DNA of 64,000 nucleotides from Hemibagrus wyckioides (lineage: Eukaryota > Chordata > Actinopteri > Siluriformes > Bagridae). The translations under genes and the position numbers were made by a program. Of this stretch, positions 12,276 through 21,705 are shown piece after piece. Each line of letters begins with the position of its first letter. Within the stretch, counting starts at the first letter, position 1. Below the pieces are notes generated by a model. That model ran no database searches and was not told the DNA's origin. It was given only the letters and a program-made list of their open reading frames with translations. The DNA lies in contig NC_080727.1 in NCBI RefSeq assembly GCF_019097595.1, positions 5,164,001-5,228,000 on the forward strand. Reading direction: 5' to 3'.

Positions 12276-12331
12276 AACCTGTATAATCATTCTAATTGTA
12301 GGGTACGGCGGTTAGAATGATTATACAGGTT
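12276..12331. repeat. Perfect inverted repeat (20-bp arms, 16-nt loop)
   Basis: The left arm 'aacctgtataatcattctaa' (12276-12295) is exactly complementary to the right arm 'ttagaatgattatacaggtt' (12312-12331). The loop is 'ttgtagggtacggcgg'. The arms are not simple sequence, so chance is unlikely. No open frame or known transposon terminus explains it. Confidence 0.9.
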
Positions 12332-12517
12332 AAATAACTGAATAACATTTTGCCAGGCAGCCAAAATAATTAGAGAACACATCTTCTGTAAAAAAAAAAA
12401 AAGAAAAAAAAAAAGACAAATCTGCCTGCAGTGCATTCACAATTTTCCCCATTTGTTTTTATAACCTAAAAGTAATTACATTTTCCCCTTGATAAAATAG
12501 AAACTATGAAAAACAGA

Positions 12518-12520
12518 GAT

Positions 12521-12562
<42 letters not shown>

Positions 12563-12564
12563 GG
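12518..12564. repeat. (GA)n microsatellite
   Basis: An almost pure AG-repeat tract. Confidence 0.9.
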
Positions 12565-13756
12565 AGTTAGAGAGGCTAAACAACTCCCCAATCCAGTGCT
12601 GGCCTTTATTCAACAAATTACATCTGAGGACTCATTTAGAATGACAATGATTATTATGACAATGCATTTACTGTCTGTAATACGTTTCAAGAATTTATGA
12701 ACTGTGTTAGTATTCAGTAAAAAGCTTATGAAGGAGTCCTCGTTAGACAAACAGCAGGCCACGGAGACGAGTGGAAATTTCTGAATAGCGAGTGATTAAC
12801 AATATTTTAAAAGCGTTACTGATTTCTCCATGTCCTACAAACACACAACAAGAGCTGGATTTAAAGCTGACCTTTTCCCTTTAAAAGATAAGTGTTATAT
12901 CAACATTTATCCTGGGTACAAAGAGGTTGTTGTTTTTGTTTTTCATGTGTTTGTGTGTGTGTGTCGTCTAGTTTATAGGAATACACTTTAGGTTACCGAG
13001 GTCATCGCATGACCAAAATTGGGGTCTTCTTCCAACATAACATACTTTAGGTAAATGTAAATATACCGTTTAACCACAACATTGGAGTTTTTATTGAGTC
13101 TACTTTCAGACTTTGTTTGTTGTCTGCCTGCAAAGATCAGAGCAGGTTGTACAACAAAGAGCCAGACTGTCTAGAGATGACTAAAACATTTCACATAATA
13201 AATATCACACTTGGACAAAATTTCTGATAGATACGTCTACAGGGACAAGTGGAAATATCTGGATTGCAAGTGATTAACAGTGATATTTTATAAGCTCCAC
13301 TATTTAGATGCGCAAAAACTGGACATAAGATTAATCAGCTGAGTTTGAAATCAGATATCAGCTCATATAATGTCATATCATCATCAATACAGAGAAGACA
13401 CGCTCTGTCCAGATGACAGCTTACGGAGTTTTAAAATAATAAAACAGCCAATAATACAGACATTAATGTTAGCATAAACTATGAAGAGAGATCTATGGAG
13501 TGAAGAGATAATAATGAGGCTTGTGTTTAATGCATTGAGTGACTTTTACCTCGGGTAATGAAACAGAGACTGATGTGGATCATGCAGATATGAAAGCGAG
13601 AACTTATTCCCCAGCATAGTATACAGTATTCTTTACAATTTGGCAGTCATCTTTGTCCATTCTGTAAGTAGATTACGTTATAAAGATTTGGCATCTTTCA
13701 GTGGAGTTGCAATTTAATCTTTTTCTTCTTTTTCACTTTCGGGAATGGTTTTAAAA

Positions 13757-14244
13757 CTTCACTCGTGCTTGTGCTTGAGATACTGGATGGCCACCTGTCC
13801 AATCACACCCATATGCCCTTAAATATCCCATTCCTGATTTAGTCCCTCTTTGAGATTTAAATATCCTCCACTCTTCTGGGAAGGCTTTGCACTAGATTTG
13901 GAGGGGATTTATGTTCCTTCAGCTTCAAGAGCCTTAGAGAGATCAGACACTGATTTCAGGTGAGGAGGCTTGGAATAATGTCAGTGTTTCAGTTTATCTA
14001 AAAGCTGGACAGTGGGGTTGTGGTCAGGGGTCTGTGCAGGACATTCGATTACTTCTAGACCAACCATGTGAATTAGTGCATTGTCATTTTAGGTTCTGTT
14101 TGGGCCTCAGTTCCAGTGAAGGCAAATTCTTAATACTATAGCGTACAAAGACATTAGCCAATTATTTGCTTCAGAATTTGTTTGAAGAAGAACCACATAT
14201 GGATGCCAGTGGTCAGGTGTCCACGTACTTTTGGTCAAATTGTG
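13757..14244 (-). mobile_element. Degraded Tc1-like element with internal deletion
   Basis: The right end 'gtccacgtacttttggtcaa' followed by 'attgtg' and the left region 'ccacctgtccaatcacaccc' form imperfect inverted ends. The inside reads on the minus strand as scraps of the transposase catalytic half: a segment resembling the PDxNP motif region at about 14030-14060, and a CLPRRVED-like segment at about 13870-13890. The typical 'ggttctgtttgggcctcagt' and 'tccagtgaaggcaaattctt' phrases of this fish family are present. It is non-functional. A terminal fragment of the same family is at 11985-12085. Confidence 0.72.
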
Positions 14245-14734
14245 CATGTAAAAATAAACTGGAATCAGGATTCCACTTCGGGAAATCTGTAGATTGAGAA
14301 TTATACTATTATTTTATTTTATTAGCACATTAATAATCTTGTACAGTCTTTGTTCAGTGTTTATAGTTTGCTACTGTTTGTACAATGAAAGAGCTGACTT
14401 TTGTGTCTGGGTAGAAGTGTAGAACTTTTATTGTTTATAGATACTTAAAACAACAAAGCACTCTACATGCATATGACAATAAAGTTTGCAGTCTCTTATT
14501 TAAACGTTTTTAAATGACTACCACTTTATAACATTGCACTGTAATGCCACAGTAGTATAAATATGATCCTAATAATAACAGGCAGACCAAACAATAAAAG
14601 CCTCAGAAAAATGCTGTGGCTTCTGTTAGGAGCATGCACGATTCATTCGCATCTATATATTTTAATATTTATTGCATATTATCCACAGTTGGTTTCCCAG
14701 AATTCATTTTTATGTAGCATATACAATATCTCGG
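14245..14734. other. Gene-free AT-rich stretch
   Basis: Nothing recognised. It lies between the Tc1 derivative and an L2-like tail. Confidence 0.4.
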
Positions 14735-14950
14735 CATCTCCTGTGTGCTTCCATCCAGGTTCTTGTGGTTCCTCCCAGCTCTAAAAACATGCCAATTGGT
14801 AATGCTAAATTGCGGGGTCTGGAGCTCTGAGATGGACCAAAGTCCAGTTCAGGGTGTATTCCTGTGTCATTTTAGTCATGTTTTTAGGCTAGGTTCCAAT
14901 TCCGACATCACTCTGATCAGGATAAAGCAGTTACTGAAGATGAATACATG
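14735..14950 (+). repeat. L2-like LINE 3' end (plus)
   Basis: Phrases 'ggttcctcccagctctaaaa', 'acatgccaattggtaatgct', 'cagttcagggtgtattcctg' and 'gataaagcagttactgaaga' followed by 'tgaatacatgaat' match the widespread teleost LINE 3' terminus that ends in a short ATGA-type tail. It is a 5'-truncated copy with no coding part left. Confidence 0.7.
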
Positions 14951-15076
14951 AATATTCTATGGTATATTTTACATTTGGGTTTGGGGAAACAAAACAAACA
15001 AACAGCCCCAAAAACCTGAATCTAATCAAATCTTACCAATGACATGCTAACATTTACTGCATAAACAGCTTTTTTT

Positions 15077-15117
<41 letters not shown>

Positions 15118-16534
15118 TGTATACTTGGAGAATCTCCTCTGTAATATTCTTGTACTGCTCAGGTAAGATGTATTAAAAGCAGAAATGTTCAATAAACTCC
15201 TACAGAGTTCACCACAGTCAAATCCAGCAGTGTAGGAGTTCATTTAACACTGCTGATTTTACTGCGTGCCCTCTGCACCTAAAGCACCCATCCACCTGCT
15301 CCCTCCTCCCTCTGGCTCAAAGATGTGTTTATGTGTGTGAGGATACAAGGAGCAGGCCTAAAGGCCTTCACAGGGCTGGATGTGATTAACCTTGACAGGC
15401 TGTTTGTTCAGCTTCCACTGGCTGCCCTCCCCTTCAGCTCTTCCTGCTTGGTGAGCTTTGGCAACGCAACGAGGGGTCATCAGCGTGCCCGGGCTACACT
15501 ACACGTCACTATATGCACTCACAGACGTGTGTATGGAGCAAAAATACAGCATATGCACTCGTCCTACGCTCATGTTGCGTAGCTGCATGCTGCCTGTTTT
15601 GCCGCCTCTGATCATCTCATTTCAATTTATTTTTATTACATTTCATTTCCATCACGCATGAGGATGAGGTGATGAGCTGAGCAGATATCAAAACTCACGA
15701 GACGTAAAGGAAATAAGACACGAAAACATAATTTTTGTGATGGTGATGCAATATTGTAACTAATTTTATATATAAGTAATAAAGTAAATGACAGTAAATG
15801 ACATATATATGAAATAAAGTAAACAATTAAGTAATTATAAAGGCACTCTTAAAGGCACAGCATGATTATAAAGATAATTTTAATTACTTTTATAAGCTCT
15901 CTAGTTTTCATGCAAGTTCACGGTTTTATTGCTTTTTAATAAAGGCAATCTTTTATTTCTACATCTTAATTACTTTTCTTATTAATTTTCTTTCTTTAAT
16001 CAATGCACTCATATTGTTTTATCAATATCCTTTCATGTAATGTTGTGTTATTCTCGCTCTGTAAAGCACCACATGCTGCTTCGGTATATAAAAAAGTTGC
16101 TATAAATAGAACCTAAATGTACTTAACAGCTTACTGAGCTACAAAGTCATGCCTTTTTATTTGTTTATAGTTATGTTTAAATGTTGTGGAACGTCTGAAA
16201 CAAGTAGCTCGGCGTTAGCGGTTATGTTGTGGCAGATGTAAACTATTCTCTACAGCTACAGCTTTACTAATGACTCTTCTGACACTGGAGACTCCTTCCA
16301 TGAATGCTACATAAACATCTCTTACAGAAATCCTAAAAATCTTGTTACTCTTTTTTTAGTTGTCATGGAGATTAAATCCATCAGTAACAAACTACAGTGT
16401 CGTGTATTTCCTGGAGGGAGCGATACTATACATAATAACAGATGAAAACGTGCATTGACTTAAAGCTGTTCTAGACAATTAATCAACTCCTTTTGACCAA
16501 TCAGAATTGAGAATTCAATAGCATTGTATTACAA
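14951..16534. other. Gene-free stretch
   Basis: Contains the (TA)n microsatellite at 15079-15115. About 15240-15600 is less AT-rich, with short frames only. About 16165-16520 ends in a 'gaccaatcagaattgagaat' phrase that resembles the CCAATCAGA-type ends seen at 57355-57611, so it may be a decayed MITE. Confidence 0.35.
15079..15115. repeat. (TA)n microsatellite
   Basis: A pure TA run. Confidence 0.95.
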
Positions 16535-16869
16535 TACGAATGTACTGAGGTTTGGGATCACTCAAAAATTGTATTGATTTTTCAAGGAAACACACACAAA
16601 TAGAATTAGTCTGAATAGAAAATATAGCAAAAGAACAGGACATGCTGACATATCAGAGTTAGAAATTATGATTTTGATGGAAACTTTGCCTTCATATAAA
16701 AGAAAAACACCTTTTGCAGCAATTACAGCCTGGGCATTCTAGCTGTCAATTTTTCAAGAATTTTTCACCCCATGCTTCTCCCACAAGATGGATTGGCTGA
16801 TGGAGTCTTCCTCCGCAGCTGAAATCAAGCTGAAATATGCAAGTGATCCCAAACTTTTGAGCGGTAGTG
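16535..16869. mobile_element. Tc1-like MITE
   Basis: The right end 'gtgatcccaaacttttgagc' followed by 'ggtagtg' is the inverted copy of a left end with 'gaggtttgggatcactcaaa' near 16550-16570. A TA dinucleotide follows the right end (16870-16871). About 335 bp long, with no transposase left. Elements with a 'caaaagtttgggatcact' terminus are common in fish. The left boundary is degraded and approximate. Confidence 0.68.
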
Positions 16870-17061
16870 TATGTATATTGATTACACAACACTGATACAC
16901 AAACTATATGAAACAAAGAGAGCTGCGACTCACGATAATCTGAACGTTAATAGTTAGAAGCAGTGTCCTGTCCTCATAAACATTTTAAACAAAACTCAGA
17001 TCTGAAGGCTGAGCGAAAACAGTATCATGGATCATGTAATGTAATAACTGCTGTGAAGAAG

Positions 17062-17078
17062 CCCTAACCCTAACCCTA
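17062..17078. repeat. Short telomere-like CCCTAA run
   Basis: Just under three units of the vertebrate telomere hexamer. It is too short to imply a telomere and may be chance. Confidence 0.7.
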
Positions 17079-17365
17079 GGCTATTATTATCATTGTTATT
17101 ATAATCATCGTCACTATTGTTATGCCCGTGATCCAAATCGGCCCCTTCAGCCACATCCTGCAGCACATCCACAGGTAGGCTCGAGCTGCGTCCTCCCTCT
17201 AACCCCCCACTTTCAATTCCATCTCCACTCATGCACATTCACAAAGCATATCATTAAACACAATAGGGTTTTTATCACAAGCTGTCACGAAATACTGCTG
17301 GATTTGCATTGGAATTTAATTAGCCATTCTGCGGGTTCACACATCCGAGAAATCAGTCTTTTTCT

Positions 17366-17368
<3 letters not shown>

Positions 17369-17397
<29 letters not shown>
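17369..17397. repeat. (CA)n microsatellite
   Basis: About fourteen CA units. Confidence 0.95.
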
Positions 17398-17399
<2 letters not shown>

Positions 17400-17633
17400 C
17401 TCGCTTGCTCACTCGCATTCACACTGTTTCTCAAAATGAATAATACAAGAGGACAGATTTATGAATAAATATATACATTAATATTGACTCCACATTTTTT
17501 TTTTTTTTGCTGAACCATACGCCTTTCTTTTGAGGGAACAGGTGAAAGGTAACGGAAAATAAAGGAGGTGAGAAACACAATATATCACTGTGACAGAAAA
17601 AAAATGTCGCGGACGAAAATGAAGCACGGATTT

Positions 17634-17636
<3 letters not shown>

Positions 17637-17691
<55 letters not shown>
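17637..17691. repeat. (TA)n microsatellite, landing site of a Tc1 element
   Basis: TA repeats run directly into the left end of the Tc1-like element. Short TA repeats continue after its right end at 18940-18950. The element therefore appears to have inserted inside a TA microsatellite, and its TA target duplication cannot be told apart from the repeat. Confidence 0.9.
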
Positions 17692-17694
<3 letters not shown>

Positions 17695-17720
17695 TATATT
17701 GCCAAAAGTATTCGCTCACC
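17692..17720 (+). repeat. Left terminal inverted repeat of the Tc1-like element
   Basis: Begins 'cactatattgccaaaagtat' and ends 'tcgctcacc'. It is the exact reverse complement of 18911-18939. Confidence 0.97.
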
Positions 17721-17825
17721 CATCCAAATAATCAGAATCAGGTGTTCCAATCACTTCCATGGCCACAGGTGTATAAAATCAAGCAGCTAGGCATGCAGAC
17801 TGTTTTTACAAACATTTGTGAAAGA

Positions 17826-18857
17826 ATGGGTCGCTCTCAGGAGCTCAGTGAATTCCAGCGTGGAACTGTGATAGGATGCCACCTGTGCAACAAATCCAGT
17901 CGTGAAATTTCCTTGCTCCTAAATATTCCACAGTCAACTGTCAGCTGTATTATAAGAACGTGGAAGTGTTTGGGAACGACAGCAACTCAGCCACGAAGTG
18001 GTAGGCCACGTAAACTGACGGAGCGGGGTCAGCGGATGCTGAGGCGCATAGTGCGAAGAGGTCGCCAACTTTCTGCAGAGTCAATCGCTACAGACCTCCA
18101 AACTTCATGTGGCCTTCAGATTAGCTCAAGAACAGTGCGCAGAGAGCTTCATGGAATGGGTTTCCATGGCCGAGCAGCTGCATCCAAGCCATACATCACC
18201 AAGTGCAATGCAAAGCGTCGGATGCAGTGGTGTAAAGCACGCCGCCACTGTACTCTAGAGCAGTGGAGACGCGTTCTCTGGAGTGACGAATCGCGCTTCT
18301 CCATCTGGCAATCTGATGGACGAGTCTGGGTTTGGCGGTTGCCAGGAGAACGGTACTTGTCTGACTGCATTGTACCAAGTGTAAAGTTTGGTGGAGGGGG
18401 GATTATGATGTGGGGTTGTTTTTCAGGAGCTGGGCGTGGACCCTTAGTTCCAGTGAAAGGAACTCTGAATGCTTCAGCATACCAAGACATTTTAGACAAT
18501 TCCATGCTCCCAACTTTGTGGGAACAGTTTGGAGCTGGCCCCTTCCTCTTCCAACATGACTGTGCACCAGTGCACAAAGCAAGGTCCATAAAGACATGGA
18601 TGACAGAGTCTGGTGTGGATGAACTTGACTGGCCTGCACAGAGTCCTGACCTCAACCTGATAGAACACCTTTGGGATGAATTAGAGCGGAGACTGAGAGC
18701 CAGGCCTTCTCGTCCAACATCAGTGTGTGACCTCACAAATGCGCTTCTGGAAGAATGGTCAAAAATTCCCATAAACACACTCCTAAACCTTGTGGACAGC
18801 CTTCCCAGAAGAGTTGAAGCTGTTATAGCTGCAAAGGGTGGACCGATGTCATATTGA
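17826..18857 (+). CDS. Tc1-like transposase (DD34E), apparently intact
   Basis: Encodes a 343-residue cut-and-paste transposase, which binds the element's inverted repeats and moves it into TA sites in the nucleus. Residues about 4-47 ([20 protein letters not shown] onward) look like the first helix-turn-helix. GRPRK at 59-63 is the AT-hook-like linker, and a second helix-turn-helix covers about 65-115. The catalytic triad is D154 (in WSDESRF), D245 (in [10 protein letters not shown]) and E280 (in [12 protein letters not shown]). Exactly 34 residues separate the second D and the E, giving DD34E. A glycine-rich stretch, [11 protein letters not shown], is at 187-197. The open frame extends upstream to 17568, but that part translates the TA microsatellite and the terminal repeat, so the ATG at 17826 ([10 protein letters not shown]) is chosen because it matches the family start. 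No stop or frameshift is present. The 282-codon open frame on the opposite strand is a shadow. Confidence 0.95.
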   Translation: MGRSQELSEFQRGTVIGCHLCNKSSREISLLLNIPQSTVSCIIRTWKCLGTTATQPRSGRPRKLTERGQRMLRRIVRRGRQLSAESIATDLQTSCGLQISSRTVRRELHGMGFHGRAAASKPYITKCNAKRRMQWCKARRHCTLEQWRRVLWSDESRFSIWQSDGRVWVWRLPGERYLSDCIVPSVKFGGGGIMMWGCFSGAGRGPLVPVKGTLNASAYQDILDNSMLPTLWEQFGAGPFLFQHDCAPVHKARSIKTWMTESGVDELDWPAQSPDLNLIEHLWDELERRLRARPSRPTSVCDLTNALLEEWSKIPINTLLNLVDSLPRRVEAVIAAKGGPMSY

Positions 18858-18910
18858 ACCCTATGGATTAGGAATGGGATGTCACTTAAGTTCATATGCG
18901 AGTCAAGGCA

Positions 18911-18939
18911 GGTGAGCGAATACTTTTGGCAATATAGTG
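18911..18939 (-). repeat. Right terminal inverted repeat of the Tc1-like element
   Basis: Starts 'ggtgagcgaatacttttggc' and ends 'aatatagtg', an exact inverted copy of the left end. TA follows at 18940. Confidence 0.97.
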
Positions 18940-18941
18940 TA

Positions 18942-19397
18942 TATATATATTTTTTTTTTAAAAAATGATTCAGATTTAAATGCGGTACATGACTCAAAGT
19001 GGGAATGAATTCACAAGCTGATTTTATGAAAGGAAAACAAAGGGTTAAAGAAAAAGAAATCTTTTATTTTCCTGGAGTAATCCTGACTGTTTTTGAGTGT
19101 TTCACAGACAAAATATCCTCTGTAATAGCTGTCATAGTGTTTACCTGGTAGCTTGAATCTTTATCTGAAGCTTGACATCTAATAAAAGAAATAAAAAACT
19201 GCCCTGCAGGTGTGTGTGTGTGTGTGTGTGTTTCATCTGTACTATCTGTGCACAGGAAGGAGGAGATGGAAGTCCAAAGATGCTGCTCTCACCGTTTGCA
19301 CCTGGGAATTTGAAATAAAGTTATTTCTGCTCTCGCCTTAGTGGAATGGAAAGCATCCAGACTACTCATAGCATGTGCATAGCCAAAGAGGGTACAG

Positions 19398-19435
<38 letters not shown>

Positions 19436-19779
19436 GATACTCAAGATGACTCTTTGTTCATTTCTTAGCTTATTCATTCTAACATGTTGACGACATTCAA
19501 TCTTTTATGATTAAAATTTGTTTTATTTTCTTTCATGTTAAGGTATTTTTCATGAAAGATAATAAGATCTTCTATAAAAGAGATCAGACTTTCCAGGGGT
19601 TCATAATGGCACTGATGGGAACATTAAAACTTAAATTTGACCAACAGATCTTTAAGATAAATGAATTAAAAATATTATAACTGCATTTTTCAGTGACCTA
19701 AATGGACTTAAATGGAAGTTACTTAAACTAAATCATACTGTTATTATAAGAACTACTTAATCACTTGAAATGGACAGAA
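18942..19779. other. Gene-free stretch with GT and CA microsatellites
   Basis: Holds a (GT)n run at 19210-19231 and a (CA)n run at 19398-19433. No coding signal is recognised. Confidence 0.5.
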
Positions 19780-20105
19780 ATCCATCCATCCATCCATCCA
19801 TCCATCCATTCATTATCTATACCACTTATGCTACACAGGGTCACAGGGAGCCTGGAGACTATCCCAAGGGACTCAGGGCACAAGGCAGGGATCACCCTAG
19901 ATGGGTTGGCAAACAACGCACAATCACACACTCTGGACAATTTAGAGTCGCCAATTAGCCTACAACGGAGGCCTTTTGACTGGGGGAGGAAACTGTAGTA
20001 CCTGGAGGAAACCCTAGAAGCATGAGGAGAACATGCACACAGGGCAGAGCTTGGAATTGAACCCTCAACCCAGTAGGAGTGAAGCTGTTAATCATTACAC
20101 TAAGC
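19780..20105 (-). repeat. LINE 3' end with (ATCC)n tail, minus orientation
   Basis: Starts with an (ATCC)n run (about 19780-19810), which is the 3' tail of the minus-strand element. The well-known teleost block follows: 'cacagggtcacagggagcct', 'gactatcccaagggactcag', 'ttagagtcgccaattagcct', 'gtacctggaggaaaccctag' and 'aggagaacatgcacacaggg'. It is a 5'-truncated LINE copy, probably L2-like; the clade was not verified. Confidence 0.75.
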
Positions 20106-21550
20106 ACAAATGTGACAATGACCGTGACTAGACCAAGCAACTGTGTTGTAGCTTCACTTGTTTGCTCTAAAAATAAATTCAAATACAATTTGCTGTGTAA
20201 AGTTTTAAATATTTCTCCAGAAATTAAAACACCGAGCCATCTTTTCCTCTAAATTATGACCAAGAAGACAGATGAAACTTTCCACTAAAACTAACCATTT
20301 TCAAAAAGTCCTAGCATTTATGTTTCGAGGCTGTCCAAGGGATAAAATCCATTTACTCAAACAGCTGGAAAAAATGGCTTAAGTAATCAGCCCCCGACAT
20401 CAAAACATGAAATAAAGTAGCAATTCATATAGCATTACAGCAACAGGGAATGGCAGAGGAACATTTAGTCAAATTTTCAAAGCCACATTCAAATGAAGCC
20501 ATTAGATCGTACCAGTAAATGAGATATTCGGCATGACTGATGAATTCAGTTCCAAAACAGAATCACGCAGGGCGAGTTTGATTACGCATTCATGGCAAGA
20601 TGGAAGCATTGCAGGAAAGATTTTACTTAGTCTCTTGTCTGCACCTGAGGAAAGCAATGAGAGGGTTTGCATATTAGCATGCACTTCCTTCCATACACGC
20701 ACTAATGCTGTAATTCCTCCTTTTACTCAAGGATTTTAAACACCGACCCGGGCCTTGAACGGCGTTGCTGAAAGTGCTTCATGCGTTCACTGCGAAGGTT
20801 TTCCAACTGCACACAGAAATCATTGTATTTACATGCTGGGAGTCTTCATTACTTCCACCTAATGTCTCTCACTTTTAATGGGGCGAGCTTGCCGTAAAAG
20901 CCGAGTGGATTTACCCACTGCATCACGACTACTGCTGAACTCTACAGGACCGTTTTATGAACTGAACGCCTTCATTACTTTTCTTAAGCTTTTCTGTTTT
21001 ACGCTGCGCGACTACTGCAGTCTTTTAACATTATTACTTGTCACACTGTACGAGATGATCCTAATAAAATCTTCTAGATTGTAGAACTCTGGGTTAATAT
21101 GTGATAGATTATATGATTAAGATCCTTTAACGATAGACCTGTGATAAAAACATGATGGTATGATGAAAAGATTATATGCTCAACAGTATTTAAAAATCCA
21201 CGCGATTTGTAGTCGATGGAGTCGAGATTTAGCTTCGTCTTGTTACGTGTAAATTTACGTAAATTAAGCAATTTTTTTCACATTCCTTGTTTAAACGCTA
21301 GTATGAACGATTTAACGTGTGAGACTTCTTATCTTGTGCAATTTAATTGTGAACAAATCTAATTTTTATAAAAGCTGTTTAGGCTGCCATTAACATGTAG
21401 TCTTTATGTAATATTTATTTATTTTATTATTTATTTCTTATTTTTCTGCGTGAATAACATACAGATTATATATATATAATATATATAATATATATTATAT
21501 CTATATCTATAATCCCGGACCTATAATCAAGAAAATATGGTAAAGCACAT
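20106..21550. other. Gene-free stretch
   Basis: Mostly unique AT-rich sequence with several short open frames and no recognised proteins or repeats. It ends in mixed TA-rich sequence at 21466-21510. Confidence 0.4.
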
Positions 21551-21556
21551 AATAAC

Positions 21557-21619
<63 letters not shown>
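21551..21619. repeat. (AAT)n microsatellite
   Basis: About 22 trinucleotide units. Confidence 0.95.
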
Positions 21620-21620
<1 letters not shown>

Positions 21621-21671
21621 TTAGCAATAAGCATTTCCTATGCACTGTTTATACTACAATTAAAAGGTAGC

Positions 21672-21705
21672 CAATATATTTATTTATTTATAAATAAATA
21701 TATTG
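21672..21705. repeat. Perfect AT-rich hairpin (15-bp arms, 4-nt loop)
   Basis: The left arm 'caatatatttattta' is exactly complementary to 'taaataaatatattg' across the loop 'ttta'. Low complexity makes chance origin plausible. Confidence 0.85.

Larger units (their letters stand above)
12086..13756. other. AT-rich stretch with hairpin and GA microsatellite
   Basis: Holds the hairpin at 12276-12331, the GA tract at 12518-12564 and two mutually similar segments of about 60 bp (12761-12820 and 13238-13300). No coding signal is recognised. Confidence 0.4.
16870..17636. other. Stretch with an exon-like minus-strand peptide
   Basis: Holds a short CCCTAA run (17062-17078) and a (CA)n run (17369-17397). 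A 68-codon minus-strand open frame lies at 17238-17032, with a compositionally ordinary part (GGLEGGRSSSLPVDVLQDV) followed by a D/N-rich tail. I do not recognise it and cannot call it a gene. Confidence 0.3.
17692..18939 (+). mobile_element. Complete Tc1-like (Tc1/mariner) DNA transposon
   Basis: A 1,248-bp element with perfect 29-bp terminal inverted repeats starting 'cactatattgccaaaagtat', flanked by TA on both sides (17690-17691 and 18940-18941). It contains one uninterrupted transposase gene of the usual Tc1 length. Both ends and the whole reading frame look intact, in contrast to every other transposon in this window, so this is probably the youngest insertion here. Whether it is mobile cannot be told from sequence. 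Confidence 0.95.

Noticed and set aside
17062..17078. Telomere hexamer run
   Set aside because: Under three units; too short to mark a telomere or a fusion point.
17568..17825. An upstream extension of the transposase frame by 86 codons
   Set aside because: It translates the TA microsatellite and the terminal repeat, outside the normal Tc1 coding start.
18149..18997. A 282-codon minus-strand open frame
   Set aside because: It lies opposite the Tc1 transposase and its terminal repeat; a shadow of that gene.
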